Shown one piece after another: positions 1-7,804 of a DNA stretch of 64,000 bases. Source of the DNA: Bacteroidales bacterium (lineage in GTDB: Bacteria; Bacteroidota; Bacteroidia; Bacteroidales; VadinHA17). How positions within the stretch are numbered: the stretch's first letter is position 1; each line of letters begins with the position of its first letter. Location of the stretch: the NCBI GenBank assembly GCA_025454815.1, contig JALONR010000022.1, forward strand, positions 1 to 64,000. The letters are read 5' to 3'. The notes beneath the pieces were generated by a model. It saw only the letters and a program-made list of their open reading frames with translations. It was not told the DNA's origin and did not search any database. Made by a program: the position numbers and the translations under genes.

Positions 1-1
1 C

Positions 2-2770
2 AGCTGGTCATGGGATTCAAAGACAGTCTATTTCACCTCTGACCGGTTCAATACATTTGGTGCATACACTGTTCCAGCAACAGGTGGCACCCCTGTCCGC
101 CTCTTCTCTGACAACTACTTTGTCCAGGCGCACAATGTGATTGAACTACCCGGAAGCAACGGCCAGGAATGGTACTTTACAACCTCCCGGGAGAGCCAGA
201 TGTCCTCTCACAGGAAGAGATACAGGGGAGAAAATGATCCTGATATTGAGTTCTACAGCAAGAGTACAGGTGAATATAAGCGTCTCACCGAGTGGGAGGG
301 GAAGGACCTGTGGCCTTCGGTTGACCGGAACGGAAAGCTGTGGTTCGCATCCGACGAAGGCAATGCGGAATACAATCTTTACACTTTTGAGAATGGCGCA
401 AAGAAACAGATAACCTCGTTCTCGACGTCCATCCGCCGTCCGCAGGTGAGCGCCGACGGCAGATTCGTGGTTTTTGCGCGTGACTACCGTATATGGACCT
501 ATGATGTTGCCTCCGGCCAGAGTTCGCCCTGCGAAATCAGCGTCTGGTCAAATGAGAACCTGGCAACGGAAATCGGATATAACAGCGCCGGGAAGATCAC
601 CGACTTCGACGTATCAGGCGACGGCAAGAAAATTGCCTTTGTCTCACGCGGAAGGCTGTTTGTCTCAGATATTGCCGGGAAGTTCATAAAGGAGATGCCA
701 ACCGACAGGGGAGAGAGGGTACAGGAGGTCAGGTGGATGAAGGATAACGAGTCGCTCCTCTACACCCGCACAGTGAAAGGGTGGGCGAACCTGTTCACAA
801 TCTCCGCTTCGGCACCTTCTGCCGAGAAACAGATCACGAGCTATGAGCGCACTCTTCAGAACCTACTCGTAAGTCCTGACGGCGAGAAGGCCCTTGTCAG
901 CAGTGGCGACAGCTACATCGACCTCATCGACCTGAAGAATTTCAATGTGACCGGTATCATTAAGGATGAGTTCTGGTTCAGGGCTTCTCAACCGCGATTC
1001 TCGCCTGACAGCAGGTATATACTCTATACCGCCTACCGGAACTTCGAGCAGGATATCTTCATCTATGACACAAAAGAGTCAGAAACTCATACAATCACCA
1101 ATAACGGTGTGGCCGAATCAGACCCATACTGGTCACCTGACGGCAGATACATCTACGTGAGTGCCGACAGGTACAATGCCGGCTTCCCGAGAGGGGCCGG
1201 GGTCAGCAAGCTCTACCGTATCCCGCTCTACCGTTTCAGCGAGTCGCTGCGGACCGAGGAGTACGGCAAGCTCTTCGCGAAAAAACCTTCTAAAGACAGC
1301 CTGAAGGTGGATATAAAAATTGAGACCGAAGGGATAGCTGACCGCTGGGAACAGATAGATGTAAAAGGCAACGACCAGTCGTCGCCTCATGTGTTCAGTG
1401 TCAGGGGCAAGACGATGGTGCTTTTCAACAACTCTCCCAACCCTCGTGACAGGGTGCTGACGAAGGTGGAGCTCTCGCCGTTTGAACCACCAAAGAGCGC
1501 TGCCATTGGAGAGAGGAGTTTCAGCCGGCTGATCATGGCCGGAGACAAGTTCTATGCCCTGATCTCGGGTGATGTCCACGAGGTGAAACCGGCAGAGGGG
1601 AAGGCTGACAAGATCACGCTGTCTGCCACCTTCAGCAAGAACCTCCACGATGAGTTCGTGCAGATGTTCTACGAGAACTGGGCTACGCTGGCTGAACACT
1701 TCTATGACCTGAATTACCACGGTGTGGACTGGAAGGCGATGCTCACGCGTTACGAGCAGTATCTTCCGCTGATACGCAACAGGGACAATCTGAGGACAAT
1801 CCAGAATGACATGCTGGGTGAGCTGAATTCTTCTCATCTCGGCTTCAGCAGCCAGGGCGAGGAGGGGAGGCCCTTCTACAGGCTTCAGACCAATGCAACC
1901 GGGATAATCTTCAGTAATGATGATCCCTATGTTGTTGAAGGATGGGTACAACGTTCGCCGGCAGACCTGACAGACTCACCACTCAAGGCAGGTGACAGGC
2001 TGGTGGCTGTCAACGGCACCCCGGTGACTGCCTCTGCTGACAGGGATAAATTCTTCACCCTGCCTCAGCTTGAGAAGGAGATCACGCTTCGCTTCGGGCG
2101 GAAGGGGAAAGAGTTTGACATGACCCTGTCACCGGTCAGTTCAGGCGCCCTGAAGACACTGCTCTATGACAGCTGGATAGCTGATAACAGGAGGATAGTC
2201 GACAGCCTGTCAGGAGGAAAGGTTGGTTATGTATATATGAAGGATATGGGTACCCCGAGTCTTGAAAAGTTCCTGATTGACATGACCGGGATAGCTCTTG
2301 GCAAAGAGGCTCTGATACTTGATATCCGCAACAACAGGGGAGGGAACGTTCATGATGATGTAATCAGGTTCCTGTCGCAGAAACCATACCTCGAGTGGCA
2401 GGCTCGCAACGGGAAGCGGTCACCTCAGCCAAATTTTGCGCCGTCAGGCGGACCAATTATACTGATGGTCAATGAACAGTCACTCAGCGATGCCGAGATG
2501 ACTGCTGCTGCATTCAGACAGCTGAAGCTGGGGACGATTGTCGGCACGGAGACCTACAGGTGGATTATATTCACATCGGGTAGGATGCTTGTTGACGGTT
2601 CATCAACGCGCCTCCCTGCATGGGGTTGCTATGACCTTGAGGGTAATGACCTGGAGGTCACCGGCGTGAAGCCTGATGTTTATGTGCGTACCACTTTCGG
2701 TGACATGCAGAAGGGCGCAGATCCTCAGCTGGCGAAGGCGGTGGAGGAGGCGTTGGGGGCGCTGCGCTGA
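2..2770 (+). CDS. Tricorn-like S41 protease, 5' end cut by window
   Basis: The frame is open from the first base, so the start lies upstream and at least 922 residues are visible. The N-terminal part carries TolB/PD40-like propeller repeats (for example SPDGRYIYVSADR near base 1136). A helical region with GELNSSHLGF (bases 1827-1856) matches the catalytic-His segment of tricorn core domains. A PDZ-like segment follows at about 1900-2150. The C-terminal S41 fold has DIRNNRGGN and NEQSLSDAEM (bases 2471-2500), where the Ser before Asp-Ala-Glu is the expected nucleophile. Such proteins are secreted or periplasmic peptidases that degrade oligopeptides. A second, different tricorn-like gene lies at 22977-26324, so this is a paralogue family. 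The nucleophile context differs from the GSGGD form of the second copy. The family call is firm; the substrate is unknown. Confidence 0.9.
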   Translation, partial: SWSWDSKTVYFTSDRFNTFGAYTVPATGGTPVRLFSDNYFVQAHNVIELPGSNGQEWYFTTSRESQMSSHRKRYRGENDPDIEFYSKSTGEYKRLTEWEGKDLWPSVDRNGKLWFASDEGNAEYNLYTFENGAKKQITSFSTSIRRPQVSADGRFVVFARDYRIWTYDVASGQSSPCEISVWSNENLATEIGYNSAGKITDFDVSGDGKKIAFVSRGRLFVSDIAGKFIKEMPTDRGERVQEVRWMKDNESLLYTRTVKGWANLFTISASAPSAEKQITSYERTLQNLLVSPDGEKALVSSGDSYIDLIDLKNFNVTGIIKDEFWFRASQPRFSPDSRYILYTAYRNFEQDIFIYDTKESETHTITNNGVAESDPYWSPDGRYIYVSADRYNAGFPRGAGVSKLYRIPLYRFSESLRTEEYGKLFAKKPSKDSLKVDIKIETEGIADRWEQIDVKGNDQSSPHVFSVRGKTMVLFNNSPNPRDRVLTKVELSPFEPPKSAAIGERSFSRLIMAGDKFYALISGDVHEVKPAEGKADKITLSATFSKNLHDEFVQMFYENWATLAEHFYDLNYHGVDWKAMLTRYEQYLPLIRNRDNLRTIQNDMLGELNSSHLGFSSQGEEGRPFYRLQTNATGIIFSNDDPYVVEGWVQRSPADLTDSPLKAGDRLVAVNGTPVTASADRDKFFTLPQLEKEITLRFGRKGKEFDMTLSPVSSGALKTLLYDSWIADNRRIVDSLSGGKVGYVYMKDMGTPSLEKFLIDMTGIALGKEALILDIRNNRGGNVHDDVIRFLSQKPYLEWQARNGKRSPQPNFAPSGGPIILMVNEQSLSDAEMTAAAFRQLKLGTIVGTETYRWIIFTSGRMLVDGSSTRLPAWGCYDLEGNDLEVTGVKPDVYVRTTFGDMQKGADPQLAKAVEEALGALR

Positions 2771-2794
2771 TCAGTCGGCATCACGAGGAAATTT

Positions 2795-2863
2795 AAGACT
2801 GCAAGACTACAAGACCCTGACTTTCAGCCTTTCAGGCCTTCAGACCTTGAGACCTTCAGACTG
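2795..2863. repeat. Degenerate 8-base tandem repeat, intergenic
   Basis: The gap between the protease stop and the convergent PH-domain gene is filled with degenerate octamers, first of the type CAAGACTA and then TTCAGACC. Two 12-base words, AGACTGCAAGAC (2796-2807) and GGCCTTCAGACC (2835-2846), recur exactly in inverted orientation at 40353-40364 and 40250-40261. It does not look like an intrinsic terminator. Its function is unknown. Confidence 0.6.
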
Positions 2864-2864
2864 T

Positions 2865-3233
2865 CTAGCATAACTCCTGGAACCTCTGCCTGAAGATCAT
2901 CGGGCGGGCTATGTTGTGAAATGTTTCGGTGGTGCCCCCGGTGCCGATTATGGTTATTGAGCCAAAGTTGAGGATCCGTCCCATGACAGTCTGGTCTACG
3001 TTTACAGTCTCGATCTTCGAGAGGTTCATCTCGAAGGTGCGGCGGGCAATAAACCCTTCCTTGATGACTATGCGACGGTTCGTAATTACGAATTCCGAGA
3101 GCCATCTCTTCATCCAGGCATAGATTGTCAGGGTGAATATCGATTTCAGTGTAAAGAAAATGACCCAGTGATATTTGGTTTCATAAACCACGGACTCATC
3201 TCTGATGAGGTGCCCGTTGACGTAGCTTCCCAT
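2865..3233 (-). CDS. Small PH-domain (bPH_2/YdbT-like) membrane protein
   Basis: This 122-residue protein has one hydrophobic segment (about residues 22-42, HWVIFFTLKSIFTLTIYAW) followed by a bacterial PH domain. The domain is recognised by the phrase ITNRRIVIKEGFIARR, the segment NLSKIETVNVDQTVMGRIL and the glycine-rich strand FGSITIIGTGG. In this family the soluble domain packs near the membrane surface; a specific role is not known. It lies 31 bases downstream of the superoxide reductase on the same strand, so the two may be co-transcribed. The ATG start at 3231-3233 is the only reasonable one. Most relatives have two hydrophobic segments before the PH domain; here only one is obvious. Confidence 0.75.
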   Translation of the reverse strand: MGSYVNGHLIRDESVVYETKYHWVIFFTLKSIFTLTIYAWMKRWLSEFVITNRRIVIKEGFIARRTFEMNLSKIETVNVDQTVMGRILNFGSITIIGTGGTTETFHNIARPMIFRQRFQELC

Positions 3234-3264
3234 TATTTGGTTTCGTTATTGTTCGTTTAACAGA

Positions 3265-3651
3265 TCAGTCGGTCACCTTTACAGCCTTGTCCTCGCTCTG
3301 CCAGAGTCCGTGCTTGGTGCAGACGGCCATGGCGCTGAGGTTCATTGATACATCAGGTGCAACAATGAAGAAGTCGACCTCCACATGATTGGGCCGGTGG
3401 CCGTTGACACCGGCAGTGTATCGGGCTTCGGCCAGCAGGGTCTCGCGATTCCACAGCTGGAGGAGGCTGATATAATGGTCATCCTCATCGGGATGAGGGT
3501 ATTCTTCACCCATTCGGACCTTTACCTTGAACTTCTCACCTCGTTTGACACTGTCAGTACAGATGACATGAGGCATGTGGCGGTCGAGGTAATCCCGCAT
3601 TATTTCCTTTTCTTCCTTCTCTATTTCAATTGCTTTGAATACTCGTGGCAT
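3265..3651 (-). CDS. Superoxide reductase (neelaredoxin type)
   Basis: This 128-residue protein reduces superoxide to peroxide at a mononuclear Fe(His)4Cys site, without making O2. The ligand set of one-iron superoxide reductase is visible: His25 in RHMPHVI, His53 and His59 in HPDEDDHY, and Cys111-x-x-His114 in CTKHGLW. The 6-residue and 3-residue spacings are those of the Pyrococcus enzyme. The fourth His ligand is less certain and may be His85 or His89. There is no N-terminal desulforedoxin domain, so it belongs to the neelaredoxin class. The Glu-Lys pair before the first His in the archaeal enzyme is Asp23-Arg24 here. It suggests a strictly anaerobic or microaerobic host. The next gene downstream is the PH-domain gene. 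Confidence 0.85.
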   Translation of the reverse strand: MPRVFKAIEIEKEEKEIMRDYLDRHMPHVICTDSVKRGEKFKVKVRMGEEYPHPDEDDHYISLLQLWNRETLLAEARYTAGVNGHRPNHVEVDFFIVAPDVSMNLSAMAVCTKHGLWQSEDKAVKVTD

Positions 3652-3734
3652 GGCTTTTTGTTTTTAATAACAATATAACCGGCCTGAATGATCATCCGGG
3701 CAAGTGTAAATTTAGAAAGAATTCCGGTCAGTTT

Positions 3735-4688
3735 TTAATAACTGAATTTTTCATGAGGGATAAAGCTGAGATCTGATGCAACCACGTTCTCCCTGACCTG
3801 TTCGGGGGTCTTGCCTCCCGGGATAACCGTATGGCATGCCGGGTGTGCAATACAGAACCGAAGGCTGAGCTGTGCCATTGAGCAATCATGGTATTCATCG
3901 AAGAGCGGCTGGTATCTCCTGAGGCCGGCAAGATATGCTTCAAGCTTTTCAGGTGAGAGGTTAAACCGTCGGTGATCATTGTCGCCGAACCGGGCATCGG
4001 GTTTGAATTTTCCGGAGAGGAGCCCGAAGAGAAGCGGGATGCGGACAATCACTCCGGTACCGTACCGTTGGGCCATCGGGAACAGTACCTTTTCCGCCTC
4101 ACGTTCCAGGAGGTTATACCTGACCTGGATGACATCGAGAAGTTCATGGTGACGTTCAAGAATGTGAGCCTGTTCAGTCTCCTTGAATGACTGCACGCTC
4201 CAGCCGGCATGTTTTATTATACCCTCCCTTTTAAGTTTTTCAAGGGCCAGCCATGGTTCATCCCGCTCAAGTATATCAAGGTCAGGACTGTGTAACTGGA
4301 GTATGTCAATTACTTCAAGGTTCAGTCGCCGGAGGCTCTGTTCTGCGGCAAAGAGCAGATGCTTAACGGAATAATCGTGGTTTATCGGTGTAGTCTTATG
4401 TTTCTGTCCAAGAGATGGGTAGAAGTTATTTCCCGCCTTTGTTGCGATGACTATTTTGTCCCTGTCGGGCCGGTGGTCAAGCACTTCGCGGATAAGCTCC
4501 TCTGAGTGGCCGAAACCGTAGACATCGGCTGTGTCAATAAATGTCACGCCGGCATCCAGAGCTGCCTCTATTGCCTTGCGAGACTTATCATCATCTGTTG
4601 TTCCCCAGTCGCGGCCGCTGATACCCCAGGCTCCGAAACCAACGGTGGATACAACAGGGCCTTTGGTACCTAGATTGGCGTATTTCAT
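3735..4688 (-). CDS. Aldo/keto reductase
   Basis: This is a 317-residue NADPH-dependent carbonyl reductase of the aldo/keto reductase superfamily. The catalytic tetrad is complete: Asp52 and Tyr57 in DTADVYGFG, Lys84 in ATKAG and His133 in QLHSPD. The nucleotide-binding C-terminal part reads VIPGGKTPEQVREN. The frame extends upstream to 4739, but the ATG at 4686-4688 starts the conserved MKYANLGTKG and leaves room for a promoter, so I chose it. The substrate cannot be told from sequence. It is an (alpha/beta)8 cytosolic enzyme. It is upstream of the superoxide reductase with an 83-base gap, so an operon is possible but not shown. Confidence 0.88.
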   Translation of the reverse strand: MKYANLGTKGPVVSTVGFGAWGISGRDWGTTDDDKSRKAIEAALDAGVTFIDTADVYGFGHSEELIREVLDHRPDRDKIVIATKAGNNFYPSLGQKHKTTPINHDYSVKHLLFAAEQSLRRLNLEVIDILQLHSPDLDILERDEPWLALEKLKREGIIKHAGWSVQSFKETEQAHILERHHELLDVIQVRYNLLEREAEKVLFPMAQRYGTGVIVRIPLLFGLLSGKFKPDARFGDNDHRRFNLSPEKLEAYLAGLRRYQPLFDEYHDCSMAQLSLRFCIAHPACHTVIPGGKTPEQVRENVVASDLSFIPHEKFSY

Positions 4689-4798
4689 GGTATCATAATT
4701 TGCGTTAAAGTTGCAAATCTGGACGCTCAATTCAAACAAATGAGGTCACTTTCTTGCCTGGCATTCAGTAATGACATGAATCAAAAAAATATTTTGTT

Positions 4799-4829
4799 TT
4801 GGGTATTAATGAAAATGGTTGTATCTTTG
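4799..4829 (+). promoter_or_regulatory. Bacteroidota-type promoter of the initiator tRNA
   Basis: TTG at 4799-4801, a 20-base spacer and TATCTTTG at 4822-4829 match the phylum consensus of a -33 TTTG and a -7 TAnnTTTG. The tRNA begins 9 bases after the -7 box. Confidence 0.8.
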
Positions 4830-4838
4830 CACCCATAT

Positions 4839-4910
4839 TGCGGGGTGGAGCAGTGGCAGCTCGTTGGGCTCATAACCCAAAGGTCGGAGGTTCGAATCCT
4901 CCCTCCGCTA
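4839..4910 (+). tRNA. Initiator tRNA-fMet (CAU)
   Basis: The cloverleaf is complete. The D stem is GAGC/GCTC (4848-4851/4859-4862). The anticodon stem is TTGGG/CCCAA with loop CTCATAA and anticodon CAT at 4871-4873. The T stem is GGAGG/CCTCC around TTCGAAT. Two marks identify the initiator: three consecutive G-C pairs at the base of the anticodon stem, and an unpaired 1-72 position (T4839 against T4909) at the end of the acceptor stem. The 3' CCA is not encoded, because the gene ends ...CTA followed by CAAAG. It stands alone with its own promoter and terminator. Confidence 0.95.
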
Positions 4911-4920
4911 CAAAGAAAAA

Positions 4921-4960
4921 GCCCTGATCATACGAAAGGATGATCAGGGTCTTTTGTTTT
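4921..4960 (+). terminator. Intrinsic terminator of the initiator tRNA
   Basis: CCCTGATCAT (4922-4931) pairs perfectly with ATGATCAGGG (4940-4949) over an 8-base loop containing ACGAAAG, followed by a T-rich run at 4950-4960. Confidence 0.9.
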
Positions 4961-5029
4961 CCGGACCGAAGAAAGCTCGCTTTCTGGAGGGATGGAAAAT
5001 AAAAAGACATAGCAGACGCCGAAGGTGGA

Positions 5030-5096
5030 TGCGGGGCTTTTCTTTGTCAAGCCCCCAAAGAGGATCACGAGCGAAGAGAGTAATCCTCCCTCCGCT
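5030..5096 (+). repeat. Degenerate copy of tRNA-fMet ends (pseudo-tRNA-like)
   Basis: TGCGGGG at 5030-5036 repeats the 5' acceptor strand of the upstream tRNA. AATCCTCCCTCCGCT at 5082-5096 repeats its last 15 stem bases exactly (4895-4909). The middle does not fold as a tRNA: there is no D arm or anticodon arm, and GGGGCTT/AAGCCCC (5033-5039/5049-5055) forms a hairpin instead. The copy is followed by CAAAG, as in the real tRNA, and then by a second terminator. It looks like a remnant or a tRNA-derived repeat, not a working tRNA. Confidence 0.6.
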
Positions 5097-5108
5097 CAAA
5101 GTCAAAAA

Positions 5109-5138
5109 CCCTGGAACGAAAGCGCCGGGGCTCTTTTT
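5109..5138 (+). terminator. Second intrinsic terminator after the tRNA-like remnant
   Basis: CCCTGG (5109-5114) pairs with CCGGGG (5125-5130) with one G-U pair, around a loop holding ACGAAAG, then CTCTTTTT. It shares CCCTG and ACGAAAG with the tRNA terminator at 4921, which suggests a duplicated and diverged tRNA-terminator unit. Confidence 0.7.
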
Positions 5139-5170
5139 GACCTTTATCTTTTATTTCGTATTATTAACCG

Positions 5171-6301
5171 ATGGATTCAGAAAATACATATTACAGGCTG
5201 TTACAGGAACATCTTGATAAGCTGCCCATTGGATATCCTAAAACAAATTCAGGGGTAGAAATAAAAATCCTGCAATTGCTTTTTACACCCATCGAGGCAA
5301 AAGTTGCTCTTTGCCTGAGTCTGGGAAATGCTTCCGTGGAAACGGTAAGGAAAAGGCTGGATAAAAAATTCGGGATTGCTTACGAGCCCGCCAAAGTGGC
5401 AACAATACTTCATGATATGTTTATGAAAGGCTCCATTAACAGGTCCGGTAAGGAGCCTTTCAAATACAGCAACGCAATGCTTGCAATCGGGATGTTTGAA
5501 CATCAGGTAGGTGATTTAAGCAAGGAGATGATGGAGTTGGTGCATCAGTATTTCGATGAGGGTTTTAATGATGAATTTTTCAGGTCTTCATTGCCACAGC
5601 TACGCACAAGTCCCCATATGAAGGCTATTGTCCCTGAATTTAATATCGCCACATACGATGACATGCGGAAGATTGTGGAGAAGACAGATAAGTCGATACA
5701 GGTGGCAAACTGCGTATGCAAGGAAGGTGAAGCAATACTTGGAAAGCCGTGCAAACAAACAAAAGATATCGAAGTATGTTTGATGTTTGATGCGAAGAGT
5801 TATCTGGACAGGGGTAAGGCCAGGACTATAACCAAGGACGAGTGCCTGGAAATCATTGACCGGGCGGAACGGGAAGGATTGGTCCTGCAACCCGGGAATT
5901 CACTTCAGCCATTTTGTATATGCCTTTGTTGCGGGTGTTGTTGCGGCGTTTTAACCTCCGCAAAGAAATACGAAAAACCTGCTGAATTGATTGCGCATAA
6001 CTTTTATGCCAAAGTAGACGAAGATTTGTGCAATGGCTGCATGCTTTGTATCAGGAGATGCCAGATGGAGGCTATCCAAATAGAAAATGAAAAAGCATTT
6101 ATTGACCTGAACCGATGCATTGGATGCAGCCTTTGTGTCACTACATGCAAAAAAGAAGCACTGAGTCTGCTTGGGAAAGCTAAAAAAACTATCCCTCCCA
6201 GGAATGCGGCGATGCTGTACCTGGGCATATTGAGCGACAAAGTAAGCAAACAAAAGATGATGGGAAATATGTTAAAACTGCTTGCCGGAAAGCAACTTTA
6301 A
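5171..6301 (+). CDS. Winged-helix plus cysteine-rich 2x[4Fe-4S] ferredoxin protein
   Basis: This 376-residue soluble protein has three parts. Residues about 35-110 look like a winged-helix DNA-binding or protein-binding domain. A middle region has Cys181, 183, 194 and 203, then a dense run at 249-258 (CICLCCGCCCG). The C-terminal bacterial dicluster ferredoxin has CxxCxxCxxxC motifs at 287-297 and 316-326. The two classical motifs should bind two [4Fe-4S] clusters; the middle cysteines could hold further clusters. Proteins with this layout are usually annotated only as 4Fe-4S binding proteins, and the partner is unknown. It is monocistronic here, between the tRNA remnant and a convergent aldehyde dehydrogenase gene. 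A redox-sensing role is inference. Confidence 0.8.
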   Translation: MDSENTYYRLLQEHLDKLPIGYPKTNSGVEIKILQLLFTPIEAKVALCLSLGNASVETVRKRLDKKFGIAYEPAKVATILHDMFMKGSINRSGKEPFKYSNAMLAIGMFEHQVGDLSKEMMELVHQYFDEGFNDEFFRSSLPQLRTSPHMKAIVPEFNIATYDDMRKIVEKTDKSIQVANCVCKEGEAILGKPCKQTKDIEVCLMFDAKSYLDRGKARTITKDECLEIIDRAEREGLVLQPGNSLQPFCICLCCGCCCGVLTSAKKYEKPAELIAHNFYAKVDEDLCNGCMLCIRRCQMEAIQIENEKAFIDLNRCIGCSLCVTTCKKEALSLLGKAKKTIPPRNAAMLYLGILSDKVSKQKMMGNMLKLLAGKQL

Positions 6302-6427
6302 TAAGAAGGGAGTCTGAGAAAGCATTTACAATACTCAATTCATCTTTCCAACAAGAATCTTGCTGCAGCTGATCCTGTGTGTGGGGTGTTAATTGTCAAT
6401 ACGTCGTCAGTGCCTGACGCCTATCGC

Positions 6428-7804
6428 CTACCTCATTATCAATTTTATGATGTTCTCTTTGAGTTTATTATATGGCGGATAGCGAAGACCCGGATCGAGA
6501 AGATTTGATTTTCTTATAACTGATCGCATGTTGGAGAATGTCTCGAATGATTTCCTTCCGTGATATCTTCCGATACCGCTGCATCCAACTCCTCCATATG
6601 GCAGATACGGCGATGCAATCTGAATGACAGTATCATTTATCCCGGCCGTACCGCTTTGGGTCCTGTTCAGGAATTCACGTACCAGCTTCTTATTATCTGT
6701 GAAAATGTATGTAGCGAGAGGTTTTGGATTCATTTCAATTATGCTGTAGACTTCTTCGAACCTGTCAAATTCAATTACCGGCAGCAATGGACCAAATATT
6801 TCTTCCTTCATGATCGGATCGTCCGGTTTAATATCTTTTATAACAGTCGGAGAAACAAAGCAGTTCTCTTCATCGATAATACCCCCGGTAACTATTTTCC
6901 CTGCATCCATCAGTCGGGATAATCTTCTTACATTATCCCGACTGATTATCCTTGCGAAATCAGTGCTTTTCAGCGGATCAGAGCCATAGAACCGTTGTAA
7001 TTCATTTGTAATCAATTCAAGAAACCTGTCTTTCACTACTCTGTCAATCAAAACATAATCGGTGCAGATGCAAGTCTGACCGGCATTCATGAATTTACCC
7101 CAGGCAATCCTTTTTGCTGCATAGTTCAGTTTTGCATCTGAAGCTATGACGCAGGGATTTTTGCCTCCGAGTTCAAGCGACAGGGGAGTCATATTCTCAG
7201 CAGCCTTCTGCATAACATATTTACCTGTTTTGCAGCTGCCTGTGAAAAAAATATAGTCGAACTTGTAACTGAGCAGGTATTCGCTTACAGAATGATCTCC
7301 GTTCATCATAACTATAAGCTCTTTTGGAAATTCATCGAGGATTTTTTCCATCACTTTGGTGACAGCCTGTACCTGCCTTGATACCTTCATTACAACACAG
7401 TTACCAGCCGCGAGGGCACCAACAAGAGGCATGAATGAAAGCTGGAACGGATAGTTCCATGGCGAGAGAACGAGCACCTGACCGTATGGCTGTGGAGTAA
7501 TATAGCTGAAAGCAAGAAAGTGTACAAGCGGGGTCCAGACATACTTTTTCCCGGACCATTTTCTAAGCCTGCGAATCGCAAGATTAATCTCCTTTATCAC
7601 AAACCTTGTTTCGGTCGCCAGAGATTCAAATTCAGGCTTATGAAAATCCTGCCGCAAAGCATTTATTATTTCCCTTTCATTCTTAACGATCAGCTTCCTG
7701 AGTTTTTTCAGAACTTCAAGCCTGTAACGGACATCCAGGGTTTTGCCTTCAGCAAAAAATCTCTTCTGGCCTTCCAGAATCTTATTTATTTCTTCTGATT
7801 CCAT
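6428..7804 (-). CDS. Aldehyde dehydrogenase (class 3-like)
   Basis: This 458-residue NAD(P)-dependent aldehyde dehydrogenase has the general base Glu211 in LELGGKNP, catalytic Cys245 in NAGQTCIC, the oxyanion-site segment SPWNYPFQL near residue 114, and the late motif EEIFGPLLPVIEF. Its length (about 450 rather than 490) and the absence of an N-terminal extension fit the class 3/fatty aldehyde branch. Its start overlaps the end of the upstream GMC oxidoreductase gene by 19 bases, so the two are translationally coupled. This suggests that an aldehyde made by the oxidoreductase is oxidised to a carboxylic acid. The C-terminal tail (SNLLDPGLRYPPYNKLKEN) resembles the hydrophobic tail of fatty aldehyde dehydrogenases. 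Confidence 0.92.
   Translation of the reverse strand: MESEEINKILEGQKRFFAEGKTLDVRYRLEVLKKLRKLIVKNEREIINALRQDFHKPEFESLATETRFVIKEINLAIRRLRKWSGKKYVWTPLVHFLAFSYITPQPYGQVLVLSPWNYPFQLSFMPLVGALAAGNCVVMKVSRQVQAVTKVMEKILDEFPKELIVMMNGDHSVSEYLLSYKFDYIFFTGSCKTGKYVMQKAAENMTPLSLELGGKNPCVIASDAKLNYAAKRIAWGKFMNAGQTCICTDYVLIDRVVKDRFLELITNELQRFYGSDPLKSTDFARIISRDNVRRLSRLMDAGKIVTGGIIDEENCFVSPTVIKDIKPDDPIMKEEIFGPLLPVIEFDRFEEVYSIIEMNPKPLATYIFTDNKKLVREFLNRTQSGTAGINDTVIQIASPYLPYGGVGCSGIGRYHGRKSFETFSNMRSVIRKSNLLDPGLRYPPYNKLKENIIKLIMR

Noticed and set aside
1133..1951. 272-codon open frame on the minus strand
   Set aside because: It lies fully inside the tricorn-like protease frame, which has clear conserved motifs; the antisense frame has no recognisable domain.
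3660..3742. 12-base direct repeat GTTTTTAATAAC at 3660-3671 and 3731-3742
   Set aside because: AT-rich and in a short gap, one copy overlapping a stop codon; no flanking structure to suggest a mobile element.
5030..5096. A second functional tRNA
   Set aside because: The acceptor-strand match is real, but D, anticodon and T arms cannot form.
4954..5258. Two overlapping short open frames after the tRNA
   Set aside because: They run through the tRNA-like repeat and both terminators and enter the ferredoxin gene out of frame; no coding signs.
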